Shown here one piece after another: positions 11,085 through 18,993 of a stretch of 64,000 nucleotides of DNA; positions within the stretch are counted from its first letter, which is position 1, and each line of letters starts with the position of its first letter. The position numbers and the translations under genes were made by a program. The notes under the pieces are model-generated. The model ran no database searches. It worked only from the letters and a program-made list of their open reading frames with translations, and was not told the DNA's origin. Origin of the DNA: Kordia periserrulae (lineage in GTDB: Bacteria > Bacteroidota > Bacteroidia > Flavobacteriales > Flavobacteriaceae). The stretch is taken from positions 186,001 through 250,000 of the forward strand of contig NZ_QBKT01000002.1 of the NCBI RefSeq assembly GCF_003054265.1, in the 5' to 3' direction.

Positions 11085-11777
11085 TTACAAACAAGCATTC
11101 CAAACAGCATCATCAGGTAACGGCGCTATAATTTCTAAAAGTTCTTTTTTTACAGGATGTGTAAAGACAAGTTTTCGCGCGTGTAGATGAATACTTGCAT
11201 CTTTATTGCTACGGTCAGCACCGTATTTTAAATCGCCTTTAATGATACAACCAATGGAAGAAAGTTGTACTCTAATTTGATGATGACGTCCTGTGTGAAG
11301 CGCAACTTCTAACAACACATAGTTGTCTAATTTTTTCTTGATGGTATATTCTAAAACTGCTTTTTTACTATTGGCAACTTCCTCAGAAAATGCAGTCGAT
11401 TTGTTATTCTTTGGATTTTTTCGAAGCCAATGCGTCAACGTGTCGTGCGATTTTGGCGGTGAATTCTTCACGACTGCCCAATAGGTTTTTTTTGCTTTTT
11501 TTTCGGCAAATAATTTGTTCAATCGCGGCAATGCTTTGGAAGTTCTAGCAAATACGACAATACCTGTTGTTGGCCTGTCCAACCGATGTACCACACCTAA
11601 ATACACATTACCAGGTTTGTTATACTTTTCGGCAATATATTCTTTCACAACCTCACTTAGTGGAGTATCGCCTGTTTTATCTCCTTGCACAATATCACCC
11701 GCACGTTTATTGACAATAATGATATGATTGTCTTCGTATAAAACTTGGAGATTGTTTTTATTTGAAACTGTTTTCAA
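11085..11777 (-). CDS. RluA-family pseudouridine synthase
   Basis: It isomerises uridine to pseudouridine in rRNA or tRNA. The 230-residue protein has the hallmark H-R-L-D-R-P-T-T-G at 64-72 with catalytic Asp67, then V-F-A-R-T-S-K-A. The C-terminal G-R-H-H-Q-I-R-V-Q-L also fits. It lacks an N-terminal S4 domain, like RluA and TruC rather than RluC or RluD. The exact target uridine cannot be read from sequence. Confidence 0.9.
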   Translation of the reverse strand: MKTVSNKNNLQVLYEDNHIIIVNKRAGDIVQGDKTGDTPLSEVVKEYIAEKYNKPGNVYLGVVHRLDRPTTGIVVFARTSKALPRLNKLFAEKKAKKTYWAVVKNSPPKSHDTLTHWLRKNPKNNKSTAFSEEVANSKKAVLEYTIKKKLDNYVLLEVALHTGRHHQIRVQLSSIGCIIKGDLKYGADRSNKDASIHLHARKLVFTHPVKKELLEIIAPLPDDAVWNACL

Positions 11778-11833
11778 GGAAACTTAAATTTTTTAATGAA
11801 GTTGAATGATTTTGGAAAATTTAGTTTTTCAGC

Positions 11834-11877
11834 TCTTCTCGATACAAAATTCTCTCAAAATTTAACTCGAAGTGACG
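11834..11877. repeat. Dispersed REP-like element, copy 1
   Basis: It begins CTTCTCGATAC and ends ACTCGAAGTGACG, with an AT-rich middle that is variable between copies. The same frame occurs at 15188-15232 and 34822-34867. It lies between rluA-type and panB genes. Confidence 0.6.
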
Positions 11878-11916
11878 ACGAAAATTTCTCATAAGAGTAA
11901 ACAAACGAGAAAAAAC

Positions 11917-11960
11917 TAGTAACTAACAACCAGCAACCAGCAACCAGCAACCAGCAACCA
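11917..11960. repeat. Heptad array (CAGCAAC)4 with degenerate flanks
   Basis: The units TAGTAAC, TAACAAC and four exact CAGCAAC copies end just before the panB stop codon at 11965. The A/C-rich side faces the panB 3' end. Confidence 0.85.
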
Positions 11961-11964
11961 AAGA

Positions 11965-12783
11965 CTAATATTGCTCCTTCTCATTCGGAAAATCCAACGA
12001 CTTCACATCCGCAGCATATTGTTTGAACGCGTTGGTCATTTCTTCGTACATATTCAAATAGCGACGTAAAAACCGCGGATTGAATTCATGTGTCATTCCT
12101 ACCATATCATGCGTAACCAAAACCTGTCCGTCAACACCATTTCCAGCACCAATACCGATTACAGGAATCGTTAAACTTTCCGCAACTTCTTTCGCCAATT
12201 TGGCAGGCACTTTTTCTAAAACGATTGCAAAACAACCTGCACGTTCTAGCATTTTAGCATCTTCTTTTAGTATTTCCGCTTCCTCTTCTTCTTTGGCGCG
12301 AACCGTATATGTTCCAAATTTGTAAATCGATTGCGGCGTCAATCCCAAATGGCCCATCACGGGAATTCCCGCATTTAAAATACGTTTGATGGATTCTTTG
12401 ATTTCTTTTCCACCTTCTACTTTTACCGCATGTCCGCCCGATTCTTTCATAATTCGAATTGCAGAACGCAAGGCTTCTTTCGGATCGGATTGATACGTTC
12501 CAAAAGGCAAATCAACCACAACCAATGCTCTGTTAATCGCTCTAACGACAGAAGATGCGTGGTAAATCATTTGATCAAGTGTAATGGGAAGTGTTGTTTC
12601 GTGTCCCGCCATGACATTGCTGGCAGAATCGCCTACGAGAATCACGTCAATTCCGGCTCCATCTACAATTTTCGCCATCGTATAATCGTACGCAGTGAGC
12701 ATTGAAATCTTTTCTCCGTTACTCTTCATTTCCACGAGTGATTTTACGGTCACTCTTTTGTATTGTTTCTTCGCGACTGACAT
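11965..12783 (-). CDS. panB: 3-methyl-2-oxobutanoate hydroxymethyltransferase
   Basis: PanB transfers a hydroxymethyl group to alpha-ketoisovalerate, making ketopantoate for pantothenate and coenzyme A. The 272-residue length is standard. The metal ligands Asp52 (G-D-S, 51-53), Asp90 and Glu122 (K-V-E-G-G, 120-124) are present. The catalytic Glu189 is in V-L-E-K. The gene appears as a single unit with no other pan gene nearby. Confidence 0.96.
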   Translation of the reverse strand: MSVAKKQYKRVTVKSLVEMKSNGEKISMLTAYDYTMAKIVDGAGIDVILVGDSASNVMAGHETTLPITLDQMIYHASSVVRAINRALVVVDLPFGTYQSDPKEALRSAIRIMKESGGHAVKVEGGKEIKESIKRILNAGIPVMGHLGLTPQSIYKFGTYTVRAKEEEEAEILKEDAKMLERAGCFAIVLEKVPAKLAKEVAESLTIPVIGIGAGNGVDGQVLVTHDMVGMTHEFNPRFLRRYLNMYEEMTNAFKQYAADVKSLDFPNEKEQY

Positions 12784-12863
12784 AAAGTTGATTTTTTTGG
12801 ACTGTAAAAGTAAGAATAAAATATAAGGTGGTGAATATTATAGTGTTTTTTGAAAAGCTAGTA

Positions 12864-13586
12864 TTAATAATCAAAAGAAGGTACCCAACATTTCCCATGT
12901 GTCATGTTAACGCTTTCGGAAGGACCATAAAAATCCAATCGAAGTATTCGTTTCCATTTAGAATCTTGTTTTTTAAAAAAAGAAATTACGGTTGCAAAAC
13001 CACAAGTAGTCCTTTCTTGATGGACAATTCTAGCATAATTGCGATTTTCAGAAAAAACAGGAGCAGAGATAAAAAAATGATATCTTTCTTCTCCACCTTG
13101 CTTCATAACAGATTTCCAGGTTTTGTATATTTTATTCCAACGCTCTACATCAGAAAAGTGTGGATTATTTTTAACATAAATTGTATATGGCTCTCTAACT
13201 TTTTGTAAACTATCCAATCGACTCTGTGATATTTTGGAAGGAACAAAAAATACGTTATATACATTTTTCGGATGCAATTCAGCAGCATCGTGAAACCTAG
13301 CTTTTTGTATTTTATAAGTATTCCATTTCAGTGAAGTTGTAGTTGCAGTATCTAACAATTGTAATGGAAAGTCAGGATATTTCAATAATAAACTTCGTTT
13401 TTGAATCTGCGGAAGTACAATTTTTTCCTTTGGTATGATAAGACTTTTGTTATTTAGATAATAGTATTCGAAATTTTCTGAAACTTCATAATCTGCAAGC
13501 GAATTGACAACCGCAACAACGTCACTTTCTTGACTGGAAACATAAGTCACATATAAGAAGCAAAAGAAAAATAAGGATATTCGCAT
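12864..13586 (-). CDS. Secreted protein of unknown function
   Basis: I do not recognise this 240-residue protein. It has an N-terminal signal peptide (M-R-I-S-L-F-F-F-C-F-L-Y-V-T-Y-V-S-S) that would end near residue 18. The mature part is polar, with a C-terminal region rich in aromatic residues that ends in a cysteine-containing segment. It sits 37 bp downstream of the GyrI-like gene on the same strand, so co-transcription is possible. Outer-membrane or periplasmic location is inferred. Confidence 0.7.
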   Translation of the reverse strand: MRISLFFFCFLYVTYVSSQESDVVAVVNSLADYEVSENFEYYYLNNKSLIIPKEKIVLPQIQKRSLLLKYPDFPLQLLDTATTTSLKWNTYKIQKARFHDAAELHPKNVYNVFFVPSKISQSRLDSLQKVREPYTIYVKNNPHFSDVERWNKIYKTWKSVMKQGGEERYHFFISAPVFSENRNYARIVHQERTTCGFATVISFFKKQDSKWKRILRLDFYGPSESVNMTHGKCWVPSFDY

Positions 13587-13622
13587 AGTCTCAAAATTAT
13601 GTAATTAATAATAAATGGATGT

Positions 13623-14105
13623 TTATATTCGAATCGGAATCCAAACTTCTTCTTGAGAAGTTTCACTTGTCGGATTATATGCTGCTCCTAAAACTTCAAA
13701 ATGCGGTCTGTTGTCAAGTGTATATTCAGAATTTGGCAACCATTTTTGAAAAATATATTGAAACGCTTCTGCAAAATTTTGTGGCAAACCTTGATACAAA
13801 AAAACAGCATACAATCCACTTTCTAAGGTAAAAGCTTCCATTTCGTCAGGAATTGATTCAAAATCACTCACTGCTGTCAACGCGTATTTGGTAAATTCCG
13901 TTTGTGGATTGAAGTTATCAAAATACATTTCATCATACACTTGCAGTGAATACAAATCACTTCCCACTGCATTTTTAATACTGTTTCGTAGTTGCATAAA
14001 GCTTTTCCACAGTTGTGGTGTTGTGTTTTGCATCAATGACATGCGCATGGATTTCCCCACGAGTTTCTTCTGCGGAAGCGTTTGTGTAGTTTTGAATGTA
14101 ATCAT
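13623..14105 (-). CDS. GyrI-like / AraC effector-binding domain protein
   Basis: This 160-residue protein looks like a stand-alone GyrI-like (SHV-fold) small-molecule binding domain. The features are a duplicated alpha-beta pattern, a G-L-Y-A-V-F-L-Y-Q-G strand near 97, a F-Q-Y-I-F-Q-K-W-L-P segment near 116, and a C-terminal E-E-V-W-I-P-I, typical of the family. It has no DNA-binding domain. The ligand is unknown. The start ATG at 14105 directly follows a possible gene remnant. Confidence 0.75.
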   Translation of the reverse strand: MITFKTTQTLPQKKLVGKSMRMSLMQNTTPQLWKSFMQLRNSIKNAVGSDLYSLQVYDEMYFDNFNPQTEFTKYALTAVSDFESIPDEMEAFTLESGLYAVFLYQGLPQNFAEAFQYIFQKWLPNSEYTLDNRPHFEVLGAAYNPTSETSQEEVWIPIRI

Positions 14106-14112
14106 GTATTAT

Positions 14113-14196
14113 TTATTTTTGATAATCCTGTGGTGTTGCGTCAAAATCTAAAATGCGTTGTCCTCCTTCGTTAAAATAATTATAACCTAAGGTAAA
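14113..14196 (-). pseudogene. Possible C-terminal remnant of a lost gene
   Basis: A stop-terminated stretch on the minus strand reads T-L-G-Y-N-Y-F-N-E-G-G-Q-R-I-L-D-F-D-A, then T-P-Q-D-Y-Q-K before TAA. It has no start codon. A stop occurs just upstream at 14197-14199, and the stretch overlaps the 3' end of the preceding gene. The composition looks protein-like rather than random intergenic. It could be the tail of a deleted gene, or chance. I cannot name a family. Confidence 0.25.
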
Positions 14197-14546
14197 TTAT
14201 TTTTTCGAAAAGCTTCCATATCTGGATTTGTTTTCAACTGACTAACAACAGTACTCTTAATATTTTTGCGAACTGTTTCAACAATATCATCTGTAATTTC
14301 CATTCCAGAAATCGTATAGAAATATTCAAACTTTCTATCAGATGTCAATGCAACACTGTCTAGTCGTGTATATTCGTCAACCATCATGGGTGTTTTGGCG
14401 TTCATTTCTTTAACGACTTTTTTCACCTCTTCAGTTACATCTCCTAAAAAGCACGATTTTACGCTAAATGAAACTGCCGCAAAAACGATTGCACCTACGA
14501 TAATTCCAATAATTTTACTCGATTTATTTTTTTCTTCTGAACTCAT
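14187..14546 (-). CDS. Small single-pass membrane protein, unknown
   Basis: This 119-residue protein has a polar start, then one hydrophobic segment (I-I-G-I-I-V-G-A-I-V-F-A-A-V-S-F, about 12-27) followed by a charged helix and a mixed alpha/beta tail. It is probably anchored in the inner membrane with the C-terminal domain in the periplasm. I do not recognise the family. Confidence 0.65.
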   Translation of the reverse strand: MSSEEKNKSSKIIGIIVGAIVFAAVSFSVKSCFLGDVTEEVKKVVKEMNAKTPMMVDEYTRLDSVALTSDRKFEYFYTISGMEITDDIVETVRKNIKSTVVSQLKTNPDMEAFRKNNLP

Positions 14547-14688
14547 ATTGTATCGTGATTATGCTTGTCTCTAAAAGTAGACAAATTGTACATTTTTTTA
14601 AATTATTTTCTATGAAAATCTTAAAACTGTGATAAATCGCGCAGGTATTTTATTTTTTTAAATTATTTTTCTGAAAAATTAATCAATC

Positions 14689-15147
14689 ATGAAACGATAT
14701 CTATTTTTTTTACTTTTAATTGTAAGCTTTTGCCTGCATGCGCAAACAGAAGACGAAAAAGCAGCAAAACAAGCGATTATCCAATTTTTTGAAGGTTTTC
14801 ACCAAAAAGATTCTGCAATGATGCAACAAGTGGTGCATAAAGACATTATTCTACAAACTACTTTTGTCAACAAAGAAGGAAAAGCACAGTTGCGTACGCA
14901 AGATGCTTCCGGGTTTATAAACGCTGTGGTGAGCAGAGCGGAAAGTCCTGTGTGGCAGGAAAAAATACTCTCGTATAACGTTCAAGTTGATGGAACGATG
15001 GCAAATGTATGGACACCGTACGAATTTTGGCTCGATGGAAAGTTTTTGCACTGCGGCGTCAATTCGTTTCAACTTTTCAAAGACAACGGACAATGGAAAA
15101 TCATCTATTTGATTGACACCAGAAGAAAGCAAGATTGTAAGCAGTAA
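14689..15147 (+). CDS. Secreted NTF2-like (SnoaL/DUF4440-type) protein
   Basis: This is a 152-residue protein with a clear signal peptide ending at H-A-Q-T near 19. The mature part begins with the NTF2-like helix A-A-K-Q-A-I-I-Q-F-F-E-G-F-H-Q-K-D. Later comes N-V-W-T-P-Y-E-F-W-L-D-G-K-F-L-H-C-G, then F-K-D-N-G-Q-W-K-I, matching the cone-shaped NTF2 fold. Such proteins bind small ligands or act as isomerase-like scaffolds. No substrate can be given. The ATG follows an AT-rich stretch. Confidence 0.75.
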   Translation: MKRYLFFLLLIVSFCLHAQTEDEKAAKQAIIQFFEGFHQKDSAMMQQVVHKDIILQTTFVNKEGKAQLRTQDASGFINAVVSRAESPVWQEKILSYNVQVDGTMANVWTPYEFWLDGKFLHCGVNSFQLFKDNGQWKIIYLIDTRRKQDCKQ

Positions 15148-15187
15148 GTTGGTAGTATATTATAGTTAAACCTTTTAGGCATCAAAG

Positions 15188-15232
15188 TACTTCTCGATAC
15201 AAATTTGCTTTGCAAATTCACTCGAAGTGACG
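15188..15232. repeat. Dispersed REP-like element, copy 2
   Basis: It starts ACTTCTCGATAC, has an internal hairpin AATTTGC-TT-TGCAAATT, and ends CACTCGAAGTGACG, where CACT and AGTG pair around CGA. It lies between convergent NTF2-like and sdaA genes. Confidence 0.65.
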
Positions 15233-15239
15233 ATTTCAA

Positions 15240-15441
15240 TGCAATAATATACCAAAATACTAACATATCAACATCTAAGAGCAAAGCGATTTAGATTCAA
15301 ACAGCGAAGCGTTCTAAAAGATTCACGCTTAAGCGAGAACAAGTCTAACAGTAAAGCGAGTCTAAATAAGCGAAGCTTAAAAAAGAAAAACCTTAAATCA
15401 TTGAATTTTTAAATCCTTGAATTGAACGAAGCGAACCAAAC
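15240..15441. repeat. A/C-rich degenerate repeat region before the sdaA stop
   Basis: Recurring short words (TCTAA, AAAGCGA, GCGAAGC) fill about 200 bp. Two AAAGCGA words and two TCTAA words are each spaced exactly 70 nt, a multiple of seven. The heptad phase is less clear than at other sites. No ORF or hairpin is convincing. Confidence 0.45.
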
Positions 15442-16860
15442 CTAACAATCCGCTAAATTTACGCCAATTGCCAAGCCGCCTTCGGAAGTTTCTTTATATT
15501 TAGAGTTCATATCTTTTGCAGTTTCCCACATCGTGCTAATCACTTTGTCAATAGGAACTTTGGTTTCCTTTGGGTCGGTTTCCATTGCTAATTCGGCTGC
15601 ATTAATCGCTTTAATTGCGCCCATGGAATTTCGCTCAATACACGGTACTTGTACCAATCCGCCAATAGGATCGCAGGTCATTCCTAAATGATGTTCCATG
15701 GCAATTTCGGCAGCAATCATGACTTGTTCAGGTGAACCGCCGTACAATTCTGTCAACGCACCAGCCGCCATGGCTGACGAAACACCAATTTCTGCCTGAC
15801 AACCGCCCATAGCAGCAGAAATTGTAGCGCCTTTTTTGAAAATACTGCCAATTTCTCCAGCAACTAATAAAAACCGTTTGATATGATGAAAATCGGCTTC
15901 ATGATTTTCTATCACCAAATAATACATCAAAACCGCAGGAATCACGCCAGCACTTCCATTGGTAGGAGCCGTAACGACACGGCCTAACGACGCATTTACT
16001 TCATTCACCGCCAAGGCAAAACAACTTACCCATTTAAAAATTTGACGAAATTTGACTTCTGATTTTCGAATCGTTTCCAACCATTCTTCTGGAGAACTGT
16101 AGGGTAAATCACTTTTGAGTCGTTGGTAAATATCGTAGGCTCTGCGTTTTACATTCAATCCGCCAGGCAACACACCGTTGGTATGACAACCAATATACAT
16201 ACATTCCAACATTGTTTTCCACACGCGTTTCAATTCAGCGTCAATTTCTTCTGGAAAACGGAGTAAAGTTTCGTTTAACAATACAATTTCAGAAATCTTC
16301 TTTTGTTCTTTCGCACAAAAATCAAGCAAGTCCGTAGCTTTATTGATTGAATATGGAAAAATACGGATAGGATGATCGCTATCGGCATGAGTTTCGTGTT
16401 CTTTCACCACAAATCCGCCACCAATAGAGTAGAAGGTAGACGAATGCACTTTGTGATTTACAACTGCATGAAACGTGATGCCATTTGGATGAAAAGGTAA
16501 AAAATCACTATTAAAAATAATATCTTTTGCAGGCGTAAAAGGAACTTCTTTTTCCTGGTTAAAATGTAAGATACCTCGATCTGTAATCGAGTTTACAATG
16601 ACGGGAATATTTTGTGTTGGAACAGTTTCTGGATCGGCTCCGTACAAACCTAACAAAACAGCCAAGTCTGTTGCGTGTCCTTTTCCTGTAAGTGACAACG
16701 AACCATACAAATCTACTTTGATGGATGTGACACCATCAAAAAGCTCCGCAGCTTTGAGTTCTTTTATCCAGCTTTCCGCCGCGCGCCAAGGACCTAAGGT
16801 ATGCGAACTTGATGGTCCGACGCCGATTTTAAGCATGTCAAAAACACTAATATATTCCAT
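15442..16860 (-). CDS. sdaA: L-serine ammonia-lyase, iron-sulfur-dependent, single-chain
   Basis: It deaminates L-serine to pyruvate using a 4Fe-4S cluster. The 472-residue protein contains both the beta-like N-terminal domain ([17 protein letters not shown] near 5-21) and the alpha-like catalytic domain, with [11 protein letters not shown] and [14 protein letters not shown] carrying cluster cysteines. This is the SdaA/SdaB arrangement. It is convergent with the NTF2-like gene, with repeats in between. Confidence 0.95.
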   Translation of the reverse strand: MEYISVFDMLKIGVGPSSSHTLGPWRAAESWIKELKAAELFDGVTSIKVDLYGSLSLTGKGHATDLAVLLGLYGADPETVPTQNIPVIVNSITDRGILHFNQEKEVPFTPAKDIIFNSDFLPFHPNGITFHAVVNHKVHSSTFYSIGGGFVVKEHETHADSDHPIRIFPYSINKATDLLDFCAKEQKKISEIVLLNETLLRFPEEIDAELKRVWKTMLECMYIGCHTNGVLPGGLNVKRRAYDIYQRLKSDLPYSSPEEWLETIRKSEVKFRQIFKWVSCFALAVNEVNASLGRVVTAPTNGSAGVIPAVLMYYLVIENHEADFHHIKRFLLVAGEIGSIFKKGATISAAMGGCQAEIGVSSAMAAGALTELYGGSPEQVMIAAEIAMEHHLGMTCDPIGGLVQVPCIERNSMGAIKAINAAELAMETDPKETKVPIDKVISTMWETAKDMNSKYKETSEGGLAIGVNLADC

Positions 16861-16959
16861 ACATATATTGCATTACTTTTGCGCAGTAAATATACTTGTA
16901 AAGTTTGAAAATTTGTGAATTATTAACGTTTTTTCAAACGTTTTCGTAAAATTTTGAAA

Positions 16960-17841
16960 TTATTCTTTCATGCGCTTCATCACCCAAGTGTGCGGTGCGG
17001 TAACAGCGAATAAAATTAGAAATAAAACCGTATTAAAAAGTTGTGCATCCAACGCGTAATATGCCGTGACTAATCCCGCAATACTGACTGCCCAATATAA
17101 AAATGCTGCTTTAAAATAATTGCTGACAGAGCGTTTGTTGTGTGTACCAAACAAAAACTGTATTTGGTCCGCTATGGAAGGAATACTGTGCCAAAACACA
17201 AAATATACGGCAAATCCGAAAATTAAGGAACCTGTTTTAAACACCAAAAAAAGCACTAACAAATACAACAATTCTTTAAAATAGTTGAGTTTAACGGATA
17301 TCTTTTTAACATACGCATACGCGGGAATTATTAAAAGGAAAATAGCTAAGACGATTAAGCTGTATTTTACAAGTTGCAAGCTAATTTCAGTATCCGTCAA
17401 GCTAGAAAGAATTTGATTGACATCTTCAATATTTTCATGGAATAATAACGAAAAAATAAACAATCCGTACACGGAAAATATAAAACCTCTCAACATACCA
17501 AAGTCAACTATTTTTTTCTCCAAATGCTGTTCGCCAAAATGATAGGCACTCAATAAAATAAAAGCGAGCATCGCAATAAAAGGAAAAAGCCAATAAGTAA
17601 GCATGCAAAAAAAGATGATTGACAAATATACAAAAAGCGATTTGCCAAAATGTTGTTTTCGGGTATTTCTCTTCTGTAAAATATTTAAGTCATTAGCTCC
17701 GTGAATAATTCCTAAGCTCAACACAAAAACATACGCAATGGCATCTTCAATCAATTCGCCGAACTGAATGCTAATCCAGAATAAGAAAAACGTAACAATT
17801 ATCATAAAATCTTGATAATCTGACTTTAAAAGATGCTTCAT
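16960..17841 (-). CDS. blh: Beta-carotene 15,15'-dioxygenase, Brp/Blh family
   Basis: Blh is an integral membrane iron enzyme that splits beta-carotene into two retinals, the chromophore of the neighbouring rhodopsin. The 293-residue protein has many hydrophobic segments. The expected iron-site histidines are visible at His47 (I-I-H-G-A-N-D), His101 and His106 (Y-H-F-G-E-Q-H), His218 (F-W-H-S-I-P-S) and His284 (A-P-H-T-W-V). It is divergent from the proteorhodopsin gene across 143 bp that holds a palindrome. Carotenoid genes are not in the window. Confidence 0.93.
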   Translation of the reverse strand: MKHLLKSDYQDFMIIVTFFLFWISIQFGELIEDAIAYVFVLSLGIIHGANDLNILQKRNTRKQHFGKSLFVYLSIIFFCMLTYWLFPFIAMLAFILLSAYHFGEQHLEKKIVDFGMLRGFIFSVYGLFIFSLLFHENIEDVNQILSSLTDTEISLQLVKYSLIVLAIFLLIIPAYAYVKKISVKLNYFKELLYLLVLFLVFKTGSLIFGFAVYFVFWHSIPSIADQIQFLFGTHNKRSVSNYFKAAFLYWAVSIAGLVTAYYALDAQLFNTVLFLILFAVTAPHTWVMKRMKE

Positions 17842-17888
17842 ATTTTCAAAAATACAAACTTTTTTAATTTTGTTTATTATTTATTTGT

Positions 17889-17947
17889 AAAAGTTAAACA
17901 AAAAAGTTGTATTTTTGTTTAAAGTTGTTTTTTAAAAGTTAAACAAA
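17889..17947. promoter_or_regulatory. Palindromic and direct-repeat operator candidate between blh and proteorhodopsin
   Basis: Perfect 11-bp arms, TTAAACAAAAA at 17894-17904 and TTTTTGTTTAA at 17912-17922, are separated by 7 nt. The 14-mer AAAAGTTAAACAAA occurs at 17889-17902 and again at 17934-17947. TATTTTTG at 17910-17917, which fits the -7 consensus, overlaps the right arm. The site is in the shared intergenic region, so it could control both genes. Confidence 0.55.
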
Positions 17948-17984
17948 CGAATCATTTTTTAATTAATTAATCAAATATATAGTT

Positions 17985-18716
17985 ATGAATTATCTTCTAA
18001 GTTTACCGTTAGTAGCAGAAATTAGAACTGACGATTATGTTGGTTTTACATTTTTTGTAGGATGCATGGCAATGATGGCAGCATCCGTTTTCTTCTTCTT
18101 ATCAATGAATAATTTTGATAAGAAATGGCGTACTTCAATCTTAGTTTCAGGATTGATTACCTTTATTGCGGCAGTGCATTATTGGTACATGCGCGATTAT
18201 TGGGCTGCAAATGAAGCATCTCCAACTTTCTTCCGTTATGTTGACTGGATTTTAACCGTGCCGTTAATGTGTGTTGAGTTTTACTTGATTTTAAAAGTAG
18301 CTGGCGCTAAAAAATCACTCATGTGGAAATTAATCTTTTTATCGGTAATTATGTTGATTACAGGATACTTAGGAGAAGCTGTTTATCAAGATCAAGCAGC
18401 AATTTGGGGACTTATTTCTGGAATTGCATACTTTGTAATCGTATATGAAATCTGGCTCGGAAGTGCTAAAAAACTTGCTGTACAAGCTGGTGGTTATGTG
18501 TTACAAGCACACAAAACCTTGTGCTGGTTTGTATTAGTAGGATGGGCAATTTATCCAATTGGATATATGGCAGGAACTCCAGGTTGGTATGAAGGTATTT
18601 TTGATGGATTGTCAATGGATGTGATTTACAACATTGGTGATGCTGTCAACAAAATTGGTTTTGGTTTGGTAATTTATAATCTAGCTGTAAACATAGCAGC
18701 AAAAAAAGAAGCCTAA
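17985..18716 (+). CDS. Proteorhodopsin, green-type light-driven proton pump
   Basis: This 243-residue seven-helix protein should bind retinal and pump protons out of the cell. In R-Y-V-D-W-I-L-T-V-P-L-M-C-V-E-F the proton acceptor is Asp87, the middle residue Thr91 and the donor carboxylate Glu98, the D-T-E pattern of outward proton pumps rather than N-D-Q sodium or N-T-Q chloride pumps. His65 matches the histidine that partners the acceptor. Retinal Lys223 is in D-A-V-N-K-I-G-F-G. The tuning position (PR 105) is Met95, expected to give green absorption. The short N-terminus may be a partly cleaved signal, as in other proteorhodopsins. A terminator follows. Confidence 0.97.
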   Translation: MNYLLSLPLVAEIRTDDYVGFTFFVGCMAMMAASVFFFLSMNNFDKKWRTSILVSGLITFIAAVHYWYMRDYWAANEASPTFFRYVDWILTVPLMCVEFYLILKVAGAKKSLMWKLIFLSVIMLITGYLGEAVYQDQAAIWGLISGIAYFVIVYEIWLGSAKKLAVQAGGYVLQAHKTLCWFVLVGWAIYPIGYMAGTPGWYEGIFDGLSMDVIYNIGDAVNKIGFGLVIYNLAVNIAAKKEA

Positions 18717-18744
18717 AGTTAGGTTGAATATCCATAATGTAAAA

Positions 18745-18780
18745 AGTCTTGAATCATTATAAGGTTCAAGGCTTTTTTTC
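18745..18780 (+). terminator. Intrinsic terminator after proteorhodopsin
   Basis: AGTCTTGAA pairs with TTCAAGGCT (one G-T wobble) and is followed by seven T residues, 28 nt after the stop. Confidence 0.85.
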
Positions 18781-18832
18781 TGCTATATCTTCACGAATAT
18801 TCACTGTTTGACTGTATCTAAACTATAAATTA

Positions 18833-18915
18833 TGACATCCTGTCACTAAATATTGCCACAATTCCGTATCAATCTGACAAAATATAACCATTTGCGTGTT
18901 GGCATAGTCATTGAC
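18833..18915 (+). promoter_or_regulatory. dnaK upstream region: sigma-54-like -24/-12 and TGACA palindrome
   Basis: TTGGCATAGTCATTGAC at 18899-18915 has the GG of a -24 box and a TTG at the right spacing for a -12 box, but reads TTGA instead of TTGC. Upstream lies TGACA-TCC-TGTCA at 18833-18845 and a further TGACA at 18875-18879, placed as activator sites might be. The start of transcription would be near 18925. Confidence 0.4.
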
Positions 18916-18993
18916 TTATTACAAGCAAATTAGAAAAGCAAAAAATAAAATAAAGTATAACACAACACAATAGATAAAAGTTTAAGAAAAGTT

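Noticed and set aside
12828-13208. 126-codon + strand frame opposite the secreted protein gene
   Set aside because: It has no family resemblance and is antisense to a gene with a clear signal peptide.
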